Positions 41,881 to 51,976 are shown, numbered from the stretch's first letter. The stretch: DNA of 64,000 bases from Castellaniella sp041677825 (GCF_041677825.1 NZ_JBAYPG010000007.1:39144-103143); one strand, 5' to 3'. Notes: generated by a model not told the origin, from the letters alone. Numbers and translations: made by a program.

Positions 41881-42630
41881 TCAGGACACGGCAGCCGCAA
41901 TGCCGAGAAAACTGTCGGCCTGCAGCGAGGCCCCACCGATCAGGGCCCCGTCGATATCATCCTGAGCGAACAGTGCCGCCGCATTGTCGGGCTTGACGCT
42001 GCCGCCATACAGGATGCGGGTGGCGCTGGCCCCGTGCCGGGCCAGACTGGCGCGGATCAGTGCGTGGACTTCCTGGGCCTGCTCGGGCGTGGCGCTGCGC
42101 CCCGTGCCGATGGCCCATACCGGCTCATAGGCAATCACGAGACGGGACAGGGCATCCGCGCCCAAGGCCAGGACCGGATCGAGCTGATCGCCGACGACGC
42201 ATTCGGTTTCACCCGCTTCGCGGTCGGACAGCGTTTCGCCCACACAGACCACGGGCGTCAGGCCGGCCGCCAGGGCGCCAGCGGCCTTGGCCGCAACCAG
42301 CGCGCTGCCTTCGCCATGCAGGGCACGCCGCTCGGAATGACCACACAGAACCCAGCGACAGCCGAAATCGGCCAGCATCGCGCCAGAGATTTCGCCCGTA
42401 TAGGCCCCTTTTTCGTGGACGCTGACATCTTGTGCGCCCCAACTGATGACGCTATCGGCCAGGGCCATCTGCGCCTGTGCCAGATAAACGAAGGGCACGC
42501 AGACAGCCAGTTCAGGCTGGCCGCGCAGGCGGGCCGTGCCATCCCGGATACCCGCAAGCAACACTGCATTGTCAGCCAGGCTGCCATGCATTTTCCAGTT
42601 GCCCATGATCAGGGGCCGCCGCATTGCCAT
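41881..42630 (-). CDS. tpiA: Triose-phosphate isomerase
   Basis: 249 residues, normal length. The substrate Lys lies in MGNWKMHGS, the catalytic His in CGHSERRALHG and the catalytic Glu in AYEPVWAIGTGRSA; the phosphate loop YGGSVKPDNA is present. Interconverts dihydroxyacetone phosphate and glyceraldehyde 3-phosphate in the cytoplasm. Alternative starts exist at ATG 42630 and MGNWK; 42630 is kept because it gives the family N-terminus RPLIMGNWK. Confidence 0.95.
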   Translation of the reverse strand: MAMRRPLIMGNWKMHGSLADNAVLLAGIRDGTARLRGQPELAVCVPFVYLAQAQMALADSVISWGAQDVSVHEKGAYTGEISGAMLADFGCRWVLCGHSERRALHGEGSALVAAKAAGALAAGLTPVVCVGETLSDREAGETECVVGDQLDPVLALGADALSRLVIAYEPVWAIGTGRSATPEQAQEVHALIRASLARHGASATRILYGGSVKPDNAAALFAQDDIDGALIGGASLQADSFLGIAAAVS

Positions 42631-42727
42631 GCCAATACCACCATTTGAAAAATCGGTAACCCTGCATTGTAGCGTGTTTGGGGCGTATCATGAATCCAGA
42701 CCCTGTTCACATTTCAGGAGGAAAGAC

Positions 42728-43447
42728 ATGGCCATCTACACCGTCACGCTCAGCGGAAAAAAACAGGTCGCCGAAGGCACCTTCGAGTTCCTGCTGAGCA
42801 AACCCGAGGGCTTCAAGTATCGGGCCGGACAGTTTTTCGACATTCTGCTCGAACCCATCGCCGACGCCCCGAAAAGCAGTTACGTACACGGGTTTTCATT
42901 CGCGAGCGCACCGTTCGAAGCCAGTCTGGCCGCCGCCACCCGCATGCGCGGTACGCCATTCAAGAATGCCATCCGCGACTTGCCGGATGGCACCGAAGTC
43001 AAGATCGACGCCTGCTTTGGCAGCTTCACTTTACCCAAACAGACCACCACGCCCGTGGCTTTCCTGATCGGCGGCATCGGCATCACACCGGTGCGCAGCA
43101 TGGTCATGCAGGCCAGCCACGACCAATCAGCACAGGCGCTTACGCTACTGTACGCCAACAGGACGCCCGCACAGGCCGCTTTCACCGAAGACCTGCGCGA
43201 ATGTTCGCAGCAGAATCCGCACTTCACCTTTGTGCCGGTCTACACGGACCCCGGGCAGCACGTGGACGGCGCCGAGCACGGCATGATCGATGCCGCCATG
43301 ATCCGCCGCCACGTGGCGGACATCCCTGGTACCCTGTTCTATCTGTCCGGGCCCGCCGGCATGGTTCGGGCCATGCGCGCCATTCTGATGGACGAATTGA
43401 GCGTGGACGAGGACAATATCCGCACTGAAGAATTCGATGGCTATTGA
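42728..43447 (+). CDS. Ferredoxin reductase-like FAD/NAD(P) oxidoreductase
   Basis: 239 residues from ATG 42728, with CAGGAGGAAAG upstream. The FAD-binding barrel holds KYRAGQFFDILLE; the NAD(P) half begins LIGGIGITPVRSMVMQASH near residue 119 and ends YLSGPAGMVRAMRAILMDE. No 2Fe-2S cysteine cluster is present. The family transfers electrons between NAD(P)H and flavodoxin, ferredoxin or nitric oxide-linked partners; the partner is unknown. It is followed 6 bp later by an MFS pump gene. Confidence 0.85.
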   Translation: MAIYTVTLSGKKQVAEGTFEFLLSKPEGFKYRAGQFFDILLEPIADAPKSSYVHGFSFASAPFEASLAAATRMRGTPFKNAIRDLPDGTEVKIDACFGSFTLPKQTTTPVAFLIGGIGITPVRSMVMQASHDQSAQALTLLYANRTPAQAAFTEDLRECSQQNPHFTFVPVYTDPGQHVDGAEHGMIDAAMIRRHVADIPGTLFYLSGPAGMVRAMRAILMDELSVDEDNIRTEEFDGY

Positions 43448-43453
43448 TACTCC

Positions 43454-44653
43454 GTGAGCGAGGACCCCCAGGATTTCAGCCTGCGCAAGATTGCAATCGC
43501 GGCATTCGGGCCCTCGCTGCTGTTCGGGATCGGCGAAGGGGCGATATTTCCAGTCGTGGCACTCAGTGCCCGCGACGTTGGCGCATCCACGGCCTGGGCG
43601 GGTTTCATCGTTGCACTCATCGGGCTGGGCGCCCTGGTGGCCAACATCCCGGCTGCTGCGCTGACCACCCGCTTTGGCGAGCGTCGGGCGATGGTGGGTG
43701 CGGCGGCATTCAGCCTGCTCGGGCTGGCGCTGTGCCTGCTGGCTGCCGAACCGATATTGCTGGGCGTCGGCATATTGATGGTCGGCATGGCCAGCGCCGT
43801 GTTCCTGCTGGCCCGGCAAACCTGGCTGATCGAAGCGGTACCCATTCCACTGCGCGCACGCGCCATGTCCACCCTGGGTGGCACCATGCGTATCGGCCTG
43901 TTCGTCGGGCCGTTCATCGCCGCACTGTTCATTCAGCTGCTTGGCCTGCGTGGCGCCTATTGGGCGGCCATGCTGGCCGTTCTGGCGGCCGGCCTGCTGT
44001 CGCTGCTGATTCCCGATCTGCCCGGCAGCCAGCAGAAACGGGGCGCGGCCTCCAGCCCGCGCATGGGCGAACTGCTCGGCCTGCATGCGCGCGTGCTGCT
44101 GACGCTGGGGATCGCCTGCAGTCTGGTCTCGGCGCTGCGCGCCTGCCGCCAGATCGTGATCCCGCTGTGGGCCGACCAGATCGGCCTGGATGCCACCGAT
44201 ACCGCCCTGATCTATGGCCTGATGGGGGGTGTCGACATGTTGCTGTTCTATCCGGCCGGCATGATCATGGACAAGCGCGGCCGACTCTGGATTGCACTGC
44301 CGTCCTTGCTGATCATGGCCAGCAGCCTGATGGTCATGCCGCTGAGCACCGGTTTTGCCAGCCTGCTGCTGATCAGCCTGGTCCTGGGCCTGGGCAACGG
44401 CATCGGCTCGGGCATCGTCATGACCATCGGCGCCGATGCTTCGCCCTCGAAGGGGCGCACGCATTTCCTGGGGGCCTGGCGCACCATCAGCGATCTGGGG
44501 GGCGGCACCGGGCCATTGCTGCTTTCGGCCATCACGGCTCTGGCTTCGCTGGCCTGGGGTATCCTGACCATAGGCGCCATTGGCTATGTGGCCGCCTGGA
44601 TGTTCTGGCACTGGCTGCCGCACGCTCGGTCCACGACAGCCATCAGATCATGA
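43454..44653 (+). CDS. MFS transporter
   Basis: 399 residues with about 12 hydrophobic segments. GSGIVMTIGADASPSKGRTHFLGAWR and RFGERRAMVGAAAFSLLGLAL are major-facilitator loop regions. Starts at GTG 43454, 6 bp after the flavin reductase gene. No substrate can be given; drug or small-acid efflux is most common for this shape. The last 6 bp overlap the end of the convergent ATP sulfurylase gene. Confidence 0.85.
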   Translation: MSEDPQDFSLRKIAIAAFGPSLLFGIGEGAIFPVVALSARDVGASTAWAGFIVALIGLGALVANIPAAALTTRFGERRAMVGAAAFSLLGLALCLLAAEPILLGVGILMVGMASAVFLLARQTWLIEAVPIPLRARAMSTLGGTMRIGLFVGPFIAALFIQLLGLRGAYWAAMLAVLAAGLLSLLIPDLPGSQQKRGAASSPRMGELLGLHARVLLTLGIACSLVSALRACRQIVIPLWADQIGLDATDTALIYGLMGGVDMLLFYPAGMIMDKRGRLWIALPSLLIMASSLMVMPLSTGFASLLLISLVLGLGNGIGSGIVMTIGADASPSKGRTHFLGAWRTISDLGGGTGPLLLSAITALASLAWGILTIGAIGYVAAWMFWHWLPHARSTTAIRS

Positions 44654-46363
44654 ACCCTCGTCCGCCCCGCGGTAGCGCCGGTACGGCATGTCATTCCAGA
44701 TGCGTTGCTGCAGACGATTGTTGCTGACCGTCGGTGGAATATCCTGAAGAAGATCGCGCGCCGCCTGCAACTCGCGTTCGACCTCGGCACGATCCTGATA
44801 CATGAACTGGTCTGATGTCTCATCCTGCGCCTGGGCGAGTTTGTTTTCGAGGTCGCCGATGAGATCCTTCTGATAGCCAGCCACAGCATCCCGGGCCTCC
44901 GTGATCCAACCGGGCTGGACATTTCTGTTGACATCCAGCAGCGCGCTGTATTCACGGTAGATGTCACCGTAGAGGCGGGAGGCATGCTCACGCACGTCAC
45001 GACAGGCCGCCTCGAGATCGGCCACGCCGAGGTCTTCTTCCTTCAGGGGAACAGCCCGGGCCTGACCCCCGAGCGCCGCGTATTTCATGTAGTAGGGGAA
45101 TATTTTCCTGACCACGCCACCCACGTGCATGGTACCGAAGTCGCGCTCATCGACCCCCTTGGGCTGCACGCCCTGCATGGCGGGCAGCGCGGATTCGGGC
45201 CGGACCACCTCTTTGGGCGGAATGATGCCAAAGCGCAGCATTTCCCGAATTGCAGTACCCGAGATATTCAGGTGATGACGTTCATCGTGGGGGCACGTCT
45301 GCTCGGTGGCATGACAGGCACAGCGCATGCAGTAAAACACTTCGTGGAACAGGCGCACCGAGATCCCGAGTTCCTGTGGGTCGTATTCATCGAAGATGCT
45401 GTGCCCGGCGTATTTGTCATAAAAACTGCCGATACCGGCATGATCCCGCCCGATGAGCGCATGCGTGCAGCCGTAGTTCTTCATGATCAGCGCATGCAGG
45501 ACGGCCTCGCGCGGACCGGCAAAAATGTAGGTGACGCGCAGCGGCGAGAGGATGGCGCGATCTTTGGGATAGTACGTGTCGAGCACATTGCGATAGGCTC
45601 GTACCCGGTACTCGGGGCGCACGAACTCGCGCTTGGCCATCTCGACCAATGGCTGCAGAAAAACGCCATCCACCTCTTCGAGCGCGTTGCGATGGATGTA
45701 TTCATGACCCCGATGCAGTGGGTTGGCGCCGGTAATGAATCCGGCGACCGACTTGAATTTCCGTTCTTCGTAGAACAGGTGCCAGATGTCCCTGGGTTCT
45801 CGGCGCAGGGCCTCGAACGGGCCCCAATCCACACGATTGAGCAGGTACAGGTGGCCGCCAATCGAGACGTCACCCATGCGTTCGAAAATGGACGCGACGC
45901 CAGGATGGCTACGATCCGTAGTGCCGAACAAGTGCTTCGCACGATGCTCGCGATCGTAGTCGAACAAGTCGTTGACCTCGAGCCTGGCCACCGGATTGCC
46001 TTCATGATCGACCAGGGCCACGCTGTCGCCCACCGACAACTTGCCGATGATTTCAGCATTGCGCCGCCCGACCGGCGCAAAGCTCAGTGGTACGGGCCAG
46101 ATGGTGCCATCGGCCAGGCGCCCCTTCTCGAGGCTCGACAGATAGTCGGCCTGATTCATGAAACCCTTGTTGGGCGACAGGACACCGGTGCAAATCATCT
46201 CGATCGTGATGACGGCCTGCAGGTCGACCATGATGGCCGGAAGGCTGCGTGCCTGTTCGATTTCCTGATTTCTCCGTTCAGGCGGTACGACCTGGTCGAC
46301 CAGATGCCCACCGTGCGGCGTCTGTGGATAGTCGTCGAAACGCAACGGGGCTGAATCGTGCAT
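44648..46363 (-). CDS. Divergent sulfate adenylyltransferase (Sat type)
   Basis: 571 residues, homo-oligomeric ATP sulfurylase fold: PUA-like N-domain to about 180, catalytic domain to about 390. Present are the HxxH-like NPLHRGHEYIHRN (214-226), GRDHAG (305-310) and ISGTAIREMLRFGIIPP. The zinc-type Cys set is at 345, 348, 350 and 357 (CMRC, CP). The usual QxRNP sulfate-binding motif reads ITGANP (210-215), so the Gln and the Arg that hold sulfate are missing. A charged, partly coiled C-terminal extension (about 420-571) is added. Function may differ from simple sulfate activation. No cysN, cysD or cysC is adjacent. Confidence 0.8.
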   Translation of the reverse strand: MHDSAPLRFDDYPQTPHGGHLVDQVVPPERRNQEIEQARSLPAIMVDLQAVITIEMICTGVLSPNKGFMNQADYLSSLEKGRLADGTIWPVPLSFAPVGRRNAEIIGKLSVGDSVALVDHEGNPVARLEVNDLFDYDREHRAKHLFGTTDRSHPGVASIFERMGDVSIGGHLYLLNRVDWGPFEALRREPRDIWHLFYEERKFKSVAGFITGANPLHRGHEYIHRNALEEVDGVFLQPLVEMAKREFVRPEYRVRAYRNVLDTYYPKDRAILSPLRVTYIFAGPREAVLHALIMKNYGCTHALIGRDHAGIGSFYDKYAGHSIFDEYDPQELGISVRLFHEVFYCMRCACHATEQTCPHDERHHLNISGTAIREMLRFGIIPPKEVVRPESALPAMQGVQPKGVDERDFGTMHVGGVVRKIFPYYMKYAALGGQARAVPLKEEDLGVADLEAACRDVREHASRLYGDIYREYSALLDVNRNVQPGWITEARDAVAGYQKDLIGDLENKLAQAQDETSDQFMYQDRAEVERELQAARDLLQDIPPTVSNNRLQQRIWNDMPYRRYRGADEGS

Positions 46364-46497
46364 GGCTGTCTCCTGATCTGTTGGTGCGGGCGCAAACGAT
46401 GCCCGAATGGTAGCAGACCATCCAGGCCACGGGATTCGCTACACTGTGAACCGATCCGAAACCCCATGAGCCATGCCATTTCCCGCTGGAGGTCTGT

Positions 46498-47067
46498 ATG
46501 CCCCGAGAGAAGTTGCTCATCGCGGTTGCGTTACCCCAGGAACTGGAACACGCAGCCATGATCCACGATATCCCGGTGATCTACACGGGCGTGGGCAAGC
46601 TGAATGCCGCACTGTCGCTGATGGACGCCATCGAACGCCACCGGCCGGACCGGCTGATCAACTACGGTACGGCCGGGGCCCTCGCTGGCCGGGCCGATGG
46701 CCTGGTCGAAGTGGCCGAAGTGATACAGCGCGACATGGATACCGAGCCGCTGTTCCCGCGCGGCACCACGCCATTCGATGACACGCCGCCCGTGCTGTCG
46801 TCGAACGCTGACGGGCTGCGCTGCGCAACCGGAGACAATTTCCTGCAGGCCAGCGACCCCTGGCTGCTCGAGCAGGGCGTGGATCTGGTCGACATGGAGC
46901 TGTTTGCCCTGGCCGCAGTGTGCCATCGCCGGCAGCTTCCCTGGCGCGCATTCAAATTCATCACCGATGACTCGAACGACAATTCGGGCCGGGACTGGGC
47001 AACTCGGGTGCACCTGGGGCAGGCGCTGTTCCTGGCCCGGCTGGATGAACTGCTGGCTGGACGCTGA
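46498..47067 (+). CDS. Purine/MTA-type nucleosidase-like protein
   Basis: 189 residues, short for the phosphorylase/nucleosidase superfamily (usually 230+). The core motifs are there: VIYTGVGKLNAALSLMDAIE, LINYGTAGALAG and the C-terminal DLVDMELFALAAVC, containing the Glu that binds the ribose of the substrate, then FITDDSND with the catalytic Asp. GGAGGTCTGT precedes the ATG. It probably hydrolyses a nucleoside such as methylthioadenosine or S-adenosylhomocysteine; the exact base is not established. Confidence 0.8.
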   Translation: MPREKLLIAVALPQELEHAAMIHDIPVIYTGVGKLNAALSLMDAIERHRPDRLINYGTAGALAGRADGLVEVAEVIQRDMDTEPLFPRGTTPFDDTPPVLSSNADGLRCATGDNFLQASDPWLLEQGVDLVDMELFALAAVCHRRQLPWRAFKFITDDSNDNSGRDWATRVHLGQALFLARLDELLAGR

Positions 47068-47174
47068 CGTGGCACCTGAATCACCCAGAGCCTGATGCCA
47101 CCAAACACCTTGAAACGTTAGGCCATATCGTTTACATTTGACTACATCAGCCGGCCTGTAGCCGATAATGGCCC

Positions 47175-47194
47175 GCGACGGCCTACGCCGTCGC
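47175..47194. promoter_or_regulatory. Perfect 8-bp hairpin upstream of cas3
   Basis: GCGACGGC pairs with GCCGTCGC across the 4-nt loop CTAC. It lies 44 bp before the cas3 start at the edge of the lower-GC CRISPR-Cas block. There is no T-run, so it may be an operator or an mRNA structure rather than a terminator. Confidence 0.4.
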
Positions 47195-47238
47195 TGCTGT
47201 CGATATCGTTGCTTTCCCACCATGGGGGCTTCAGACGA

Positions 47239-49488
47239 TTGCAATACTTTGCTCATTCCGCCGTCGACAAGAGCCAGGAGCAATGGCAATTGCTCGCAAC
47301 GCATCTTTCAAATGTGGGGGACATCGCGTCGACCTTTGCATCCGTGTTCGGAGCAGCCGATGCGGGGAAAGTGATTGGGCTGCTGCACGACCTGGGCAAG
47401 TACACGCAGGAATTTCAGGCCCGCTTGCATGGCCAGCGCCAGCGAGTCGATCATTCAACCCAGGGCGCTCAAATCGCCCTGCATCGTTTTGGCCCGATCG
47501 GCCAGATCCTGGCCTACGGTATCGCTGGCCATCATGCAGGTCTGGCCAATGGCATGGGCACCGGTGAACGGACGGCACTGGCCGAACGCCTGGCAGCGCA
47601 ATTGCCGCCACTCGATCCGATCTGGGAGCATGAGGTCACGCTGCCGGCCGATTTGAACGCACCGGAAGGGTTCACCCCATATGGCACGACCAGGCAGGAA
47701 TCCAAAGCCCGTGGATCATTCCAGCTTGCATTCCTGACACGCATGTTGTTCTCTTGCCTGGTCGACGCTGATTACATAGACACCGAACGTTTCTACCAGC
47801 AGATCGAAGGCAGTGCCGACCACCGGCAACGCTGCATGCCATCGTTGGCTGACCTGCGTGCACAACTCGATTTCCATTTGGCCGGGTTCACTGGCGATAG
47901 CAAGGTCAACCGATTGCGCGCCCATATATTGGCGCATGCGCGCGCGCAGGCTGGGCATGAACCGGGGATGTTTTCGCTCACCGTACCGACTGGCGGGGGC
48001 AAGACACTCACCTCATTCGCGTTCGCGCTCGATCACGCTATTCAACATGGTCTTGAACGTGTAATTTTCGTCATCCCATATACCAGTATCGTCGAGCAAA
48101 CTGCTCAGGTTTTCCGTCGCGTGCTTGGACCACTGGGCGAAGACACGGTTCTGGAACATCACAGTGCCTTTATCGAACGCCCACCCCACGACAACGACCC
48201 AGAAAAATACCAGGCACGCCAAAAACTGAGGCTTGCCATGGAAAACTGGGATGCTCCCATTGTGGTCACAACGGCAGTGCAATTCTTTGAGAGCCTGTTT
48301 GCTGCACACCCATCTCGCTGCCGGAAACTCCATAATATCGCTGGAAGTGTCGTTGTCCTGGACGAAGCACAGACCATGCCACTGAATCTGATCAAGCCAT
48401 GCGTTGCAGCAATAGACGAACTTGCCCGCAATTATCATACGAGCCTGGTATTATGCACCGCTACGCAGCCTGTTCTCGAAGCTCCGGAATTTGAAGGCGG
48501 GCTCACCAACGTACGCGAACTGGCACCTGAGCCAGTACAACTCTTCAAGCAGCTCAAACGTGTTCATGTCCGCCATGTTGGTTCGGTAAATGACGAATGG
48601 CTGGTCTCGCAGATGCGCGAACATGAACAAATTCTTGTCATCGTCAATAACCGTAGTCATGCACGCACGCTCTATCGGGCAATCGACGCTGCACCTGGCG
48701 CATTTCATCTGACGACACTCATGTGCGCCAGACACCGCAGCAAGACACTGAATGAAATACGGCTCCGCTTGAAGAAAGGCCTGCCCTGTCGGCTGGTGAG
48801 CACCAGTCTCATCGAGGCTGGCGTCGATGTTGATTTCCCAATCGTACTTCGTGCCGAAGCCGGGCTGGATTCCATTGCCCAGGCGGCTGGCCGCTGTAAC
48901 CGCGAAGGCCTGCGTACCCCTGCTACGAGCGAGGTGATGATATTTGCAACTGATAATCCGGACTGGATCCCCCCAGTTGAGCTCAAACAATATGCACAAA
49001 CAGCCCATGAAGTATTGCGAGACCTTGACCGCGATCCACTGTCTCCGGATGCCATCCGTGCCTATTTCACACAACTCTATTGGCAAAAGGGTGATCAATC
49101 ATTGGACTCACACGATTTGCTCGGCTTGCTGGCACGTAGCCGTCCTGACTCTCTACCCATGGAAATACTGGCACAAAAATTCAGAATGATCGAGGATACG
49201 CAGGTACCGGTCATCATCCCCTGGGATGACACGGCACGCGCATTGGTCGAACAATTGAAATTCGCTGAAGGTTGTGCGCGTGTAGCTCGCCGACTGCAGC
49301 CTTATCTGGTACAGGTGCACCGCAACGGATTCGATGCCTTGCGCAGCGTCGGCGCCATCATTCCGGTAGCGCCGGACAAATGGGAGGAGCAGTTCATGGT
49401 ACTGGCACATGAGGGTCTGTACGACAGGCATTGCGGTCTGAGCTGGGATCAACCCAACTTGATCGGTACCGAATACCTGAACTGGTGA
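47239..49488 (+). CDS. cas3: CRISPR-associated helicase/nuclease Cas3, type I-C
   Basis: 749 residues from TTG 47239, which yields the usual I-C start MQYFAHSAVDKSQEQWQ; TTG 47209 would add 10 non-matching residues. HD nuclease at the N-terminus (GLLHDLGKY, His50-Asp51; GHHAGLANGMG). Superfamily 2 helicase: Walker A LTVPTGGGKTLTSF (about 250) and box II VLDEAQTMPL (about 375), DEAQ rather than DEAH. VSTSLIEAGVDVDFP is motif V-like. Cas3 is recruited by target-bound Cascade to unwind and degrade DNA. First gene of the operon. Confidence 0.96.
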   Translation: MQYFAHSAVDKSQEQWQLLATHLSNVGDIASTFASVFGAADAGKVIGLLHDLGKYTQEFQARLHGQRQRVDHSTQGAQIALHRFGPIGQILAYGIAGHHAGLANGMGTGERTALAERLAAQLPPLDPIWEHEVTLPADLNAPEGFTPYGTTRQESKARGSFQLAFLTRMLFSCLVDADYIDTERFYQQIEGSADHRQRCMPSLADLRAQLDFHLAGFTGDSKVNRLRAHILAHARAQAGHEPGMFSLTVPTGGGKTLTSFAFALDHAIQHGLERVIFVIPYTSIVEQTAQVFRRVLGPLGEDTVLEHHSAFIERPPHDNDPEKYQARQKLRLAMENWDAPIVVTTAVQFFESLFAAHPSRCRKLHNIAGSVVVLDEAQTMPLNLIKPCVAAIDELARNYHTSLVLCTATQPVLEAPEFEGGLTNVRELAPEPVQLFKQLKRVHVRHVGSVNDEWLVSQMREHEQILVIVNNRSHARTLYRAIDAAPGAFHLTTLMCARHRSKTLNEIRLRLKKGLPCRLVSTSLIEAGVDVDFPIVLRAEAGLDSIAQAAGRCNREGLRTPATSEVMIFATDNPDWIPPVELKQYAQTAHEVLRDLDRDPLSPDAIRAYFTQLYWQKGDQSLDSHDLLGLLARSRPDSLPMEILAQKFRMIEDTQVPVIIPWDDTARALVEQLKFAEGCARVARRLQPYLVQVHRNGFDALRSVGAIIPVAPDKWEEQFMVLAHEGLYDRHCGLSWDQPNLIGTEYLNW

Positions 49489-49508
49489 CACACAACGGAG
49501 AATCATCC

Positions 49509-50183
49509 ATGGCTTACGGTATCAGGTTGAAAATCTGGGGTGAACGCGCCTGTTTCACCCGCCCCGAAATGAAGGTAGAGCGGGTTTCCTATGACGTCAT
49601 CACGCCGTCAGCTGCTCGCGGCATCCTGGAGGCCATCCACTGGAAACCTGCCATCCAATGGCATATCGACCGCATTCACGTACTGAAACCCATACGTTTT
49701 GAATCCATCCGCCGTAATGAGGTTGGTGGCAAAATATCGAGCGCCAATGTGAAAAGTGCAATGAAAAAGAACTCGCTCAGCGGCCTCGGTAACGCCGTTG
49801 ACGAAGACCGACAACAACGCGCAGCCCTTATCCTGCGTGACGTAGCCTACGTGATTGCGGCGCACTTTACTCTTACTGGCAAAGCCGGTCCGGATGATTC
49901 AGAAGGCAAGCACCTTGACATCTTCAAGCGCCGCGCGCGCAACGGCCAATGCTTTCAGCAACCATGCTTGGGTGTACGGGAATTTCCGGCACACTTTGCA
50001 CTGCTCGAAGAGGATGATCTCATAACGGACGCACCGGATGGCGCTGCCGGTGTACGCGATCTCGGCTGGATGCTCCACGACATATCTTTTGCACAGGGCG
50101 CTGTTCCTCATTTCTTCCGCGCGCAAATGACCGATGGTGTGATCGATGTACCGCCCTGGCACAGCACGGAGATCAAGGCATGA
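49509..50183 (+). CDS. cas5c: Cas5c, crRNA-processing and Cascade subunit, type I-C
   Basis: 224 residues from ATG 49509 (GGAGA upstream). MAYGIRLKIWGERACFTRPEMKVERVSYDV followed by TPSAARGILEAIHWKPAIQW is the RAMP fold of Cas5c. In type I-C systems Cas5c replaces Cas6 and cuts pre-crRNA inside the repeat. It lies 20 bp after cas3 and overlaps cas8c by 4 bp (ATGA). Confidence 0.96.
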   Translation: MAYGIRLKIWGERACFTRPEMKVERVSYDVITPSAARGILEAIHWKPAIQWHIDRIHVLKPIRFESIRRNEVGGKISSANVKSAMKKNSLSGLGNAVDEDRQQRAALILRDVAYVIAAHFTLTGKAGPDDSEGKHLDIFKRRARNGQCFQQPCLGVREFPAHFALLEEDDLITDAPDGAAGVRDLGWMLHDISFAQGAVPHFFRAQMTDGVIDVPPWHSTEIKA

Positions 50184-51976
50184 TTCTTCTGGCATTGACG
50201 CGCTACTACGAACGCCTGCGGGAGCAAGGCAGCAAAGGGTTGGCACCGCCAGGCTACAGTCCTGTCGGCATCAGCTACGAAATCGTGCTGAACATGGTGG
50301 GTGACATCGTGGCAGTCAATGACATCCGAGAAACTTCAGGCGGCAAGCTCCGTCCGAAACCCCTGATCGTGCCACAACCGCCCAAGCGTTCAAGCAACAT
50401 TGCACCCTGTTTTCTATCGGACAAGACCAGCTATGTACTTGGAGTGAGCGCTACGAGCAAGCGAACCAAAGAAGAGCACGCAGCATTCAAGGCGCGACAC
50501 CTGGATGCACTGAATGATGCAGATGATCCGGGGCTGCAAGCTCTGTGCAGATTCCTCAGGCGCTGGACTCCAGAACAATTTGTCACTACAGGGATTTTCA
50601 ATGAAGACATGCTGGATGCCACACTGGTGTTTCGGCTGGACGGCAGCCGACAATATCTGCATGAACGTGAAACAGCCCGCGTTGCATGGGCACGGCTGAT
50701 CAGTACGGATGACACCGTGGCTGCCCAACCGTGCCTGATTACCGGAAAAATCGGAGCGCCAGTCCTTTTGCATCCATTCATCAAGGGCGTGCGGGGTGCA
50801 CAGAGCTCGGGCGCCTCGATTGTTTCCTTCAATCTCGACGCCTTCAAATCATTTGGCAAGGAACAGGGCGCCAACGCCCCCGTCTCGCAAGAAGCGGCGT
50901 TTGCCTACACCACTGCACTCAACCATCTGCTGCGCGCGGGTCCTGACAATTTTCAGAAGCTGCAGATCGGTGACATCACGGTAGTGTTCTGGGCTGAAGC
51001 CGATGACAGTGAGCAGGCGCAGGAGGCGGAACTGACCTTTGGCACCCTCCTGAATGGCTTCGCGCCCGATGATGACAGCGAGGCCCAGAAGATTCGCAAC
51101 ATACTGGACAACATTGCCCAAGGTCGTCCGCTCGATGATGTCAACCCAAAACTCAACGACACCACCTTGATGTATGTCCTTGGTCTGGCACCCAATGCTT
51201 CGCGTCTGTCCATCCGCCTATGGGAGATCGCCACATTAGGCACCTTTGCCCACCGTATCTTGCAACACACGGAGGATTTTCATATTGAACCATTACCATG
51301 GAAAACGGCGCCATCAACGTGGCGTGTAGCGCTCGCCACCGCCCCCATCCGCACTGGCGCGAAACCCAAGATAGATGACGTTGCCACCAACCTGGCCAGC
51401 GATATCCTGCGCTCGGTGCTCACGGGCCATCCGTATCCGCGAAGCATGCTGGCGACCACATTGATGCGTATGCGCTCGGATCATGTCATTTCCGGTCTTC
51501 GTGTTGCGATTTGCAAAGCCATCCCCACCCGAGAACGCCGGCTGGGCCTACATCAGCAAGAGGAGAAACCACCTGTGAGCTTGAACAAGGAATCCAAACA
51601 CCCTGGCTATAGGCTGGGACGCCTTTTTGCCACACTGGAGGATGCGCAGCGTTGTGCGCAGGGGAAAATCAATGCAACTATTCGAGACCGTTATTATGGC
51701 GCAGCGTCATCCACGCCAGCGTCAGTCTTCCCTATCCTGCTGCGCAACACACAAAATCACTTGAGCAAACTTCGAAAGGACAAACCAGGCCTTGCTGCCA
51801 GCCTGGAAAAGGACATTCGCGAAATCATCGATGGTCTTCCTGAGGCCTTCCCACGCAGCCTTCCCATGGAGGCGCAGGGCCAGTTTGCCATCGGCTATTA
51901 CCATCAATTTCAGGCACGCTTTCAAAAATCAACGCAAGATAAAGACGATGAGCACATCGAGGAAATAGCCATATGA
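50180..51976 (+). CDS. cas8c: Cas8c (Csd1), Cascade large subunit, type I-C
   Basis: 598 residues, normal for Csd1. MILLALTRYYERLREQGSKGLAPPGYSPVGISYEIVLN is the characteristic start; LTGHPYPRSMLATTLMRMRSDHVISGLRVAICKAIP is the C-terminal helical part. It recognises the PAM and holds the R-loop; an internal start can also make the small subunit Cas11c in this family, which here would be read from the C-terminal third (inference). Overlaps both cas5c and cas7c by 4 bp. Confidence 0.95.
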   Translation: MILLALTRYYERLREQGSKGLAPPGYSPVGISYEIVLNMVGDIVAVNDIRETSGGKLRPKPLIVPQPPKRSSNIAPCFLSDKTSYVLGVSATSKRTKEEHAAFKARHLDALNDADDPGLQALCRFLRRWTPEQFVTTGIFNEDMLDATLVFRLDGSRQYLHERETARVAWARLISTDDTVAAQPCLITGKIGAPVLLHPFIKGVRGAQSSGASIVSFNLDAFKSFGKEQGANAPVSQEAAFAYTTALNHLLRAGPDNFQKLQIGDITVVFWAEADDSEQAQEAELTFGTLLNGFAPDDDSEAQKIRNILDNIAQGRPLDDVNPKLNDTTLMYVLGLAPNASRLSIRLWEIATLGTFAHRILQHTEDFHIEPLPWKTAPSTWRVALATAPIRTGAKPKIDDVATNLASDILRSVLTGHPYPRSMLATTLMRMRSDHVISGLRVAICKAIPTRERRLGLHQQEEKPPVSLNKESKHPGYRLGRLFATLEDAQRCAQGKINATIRDRYYGAASSTPASVFPILLRNTQNHLSKLRKDKPGLAASLEKDIREIIDGLPEAFPRSLPMEAQGQFAIGYYHQFQARFQKSTQDKDDEHIEEIAI

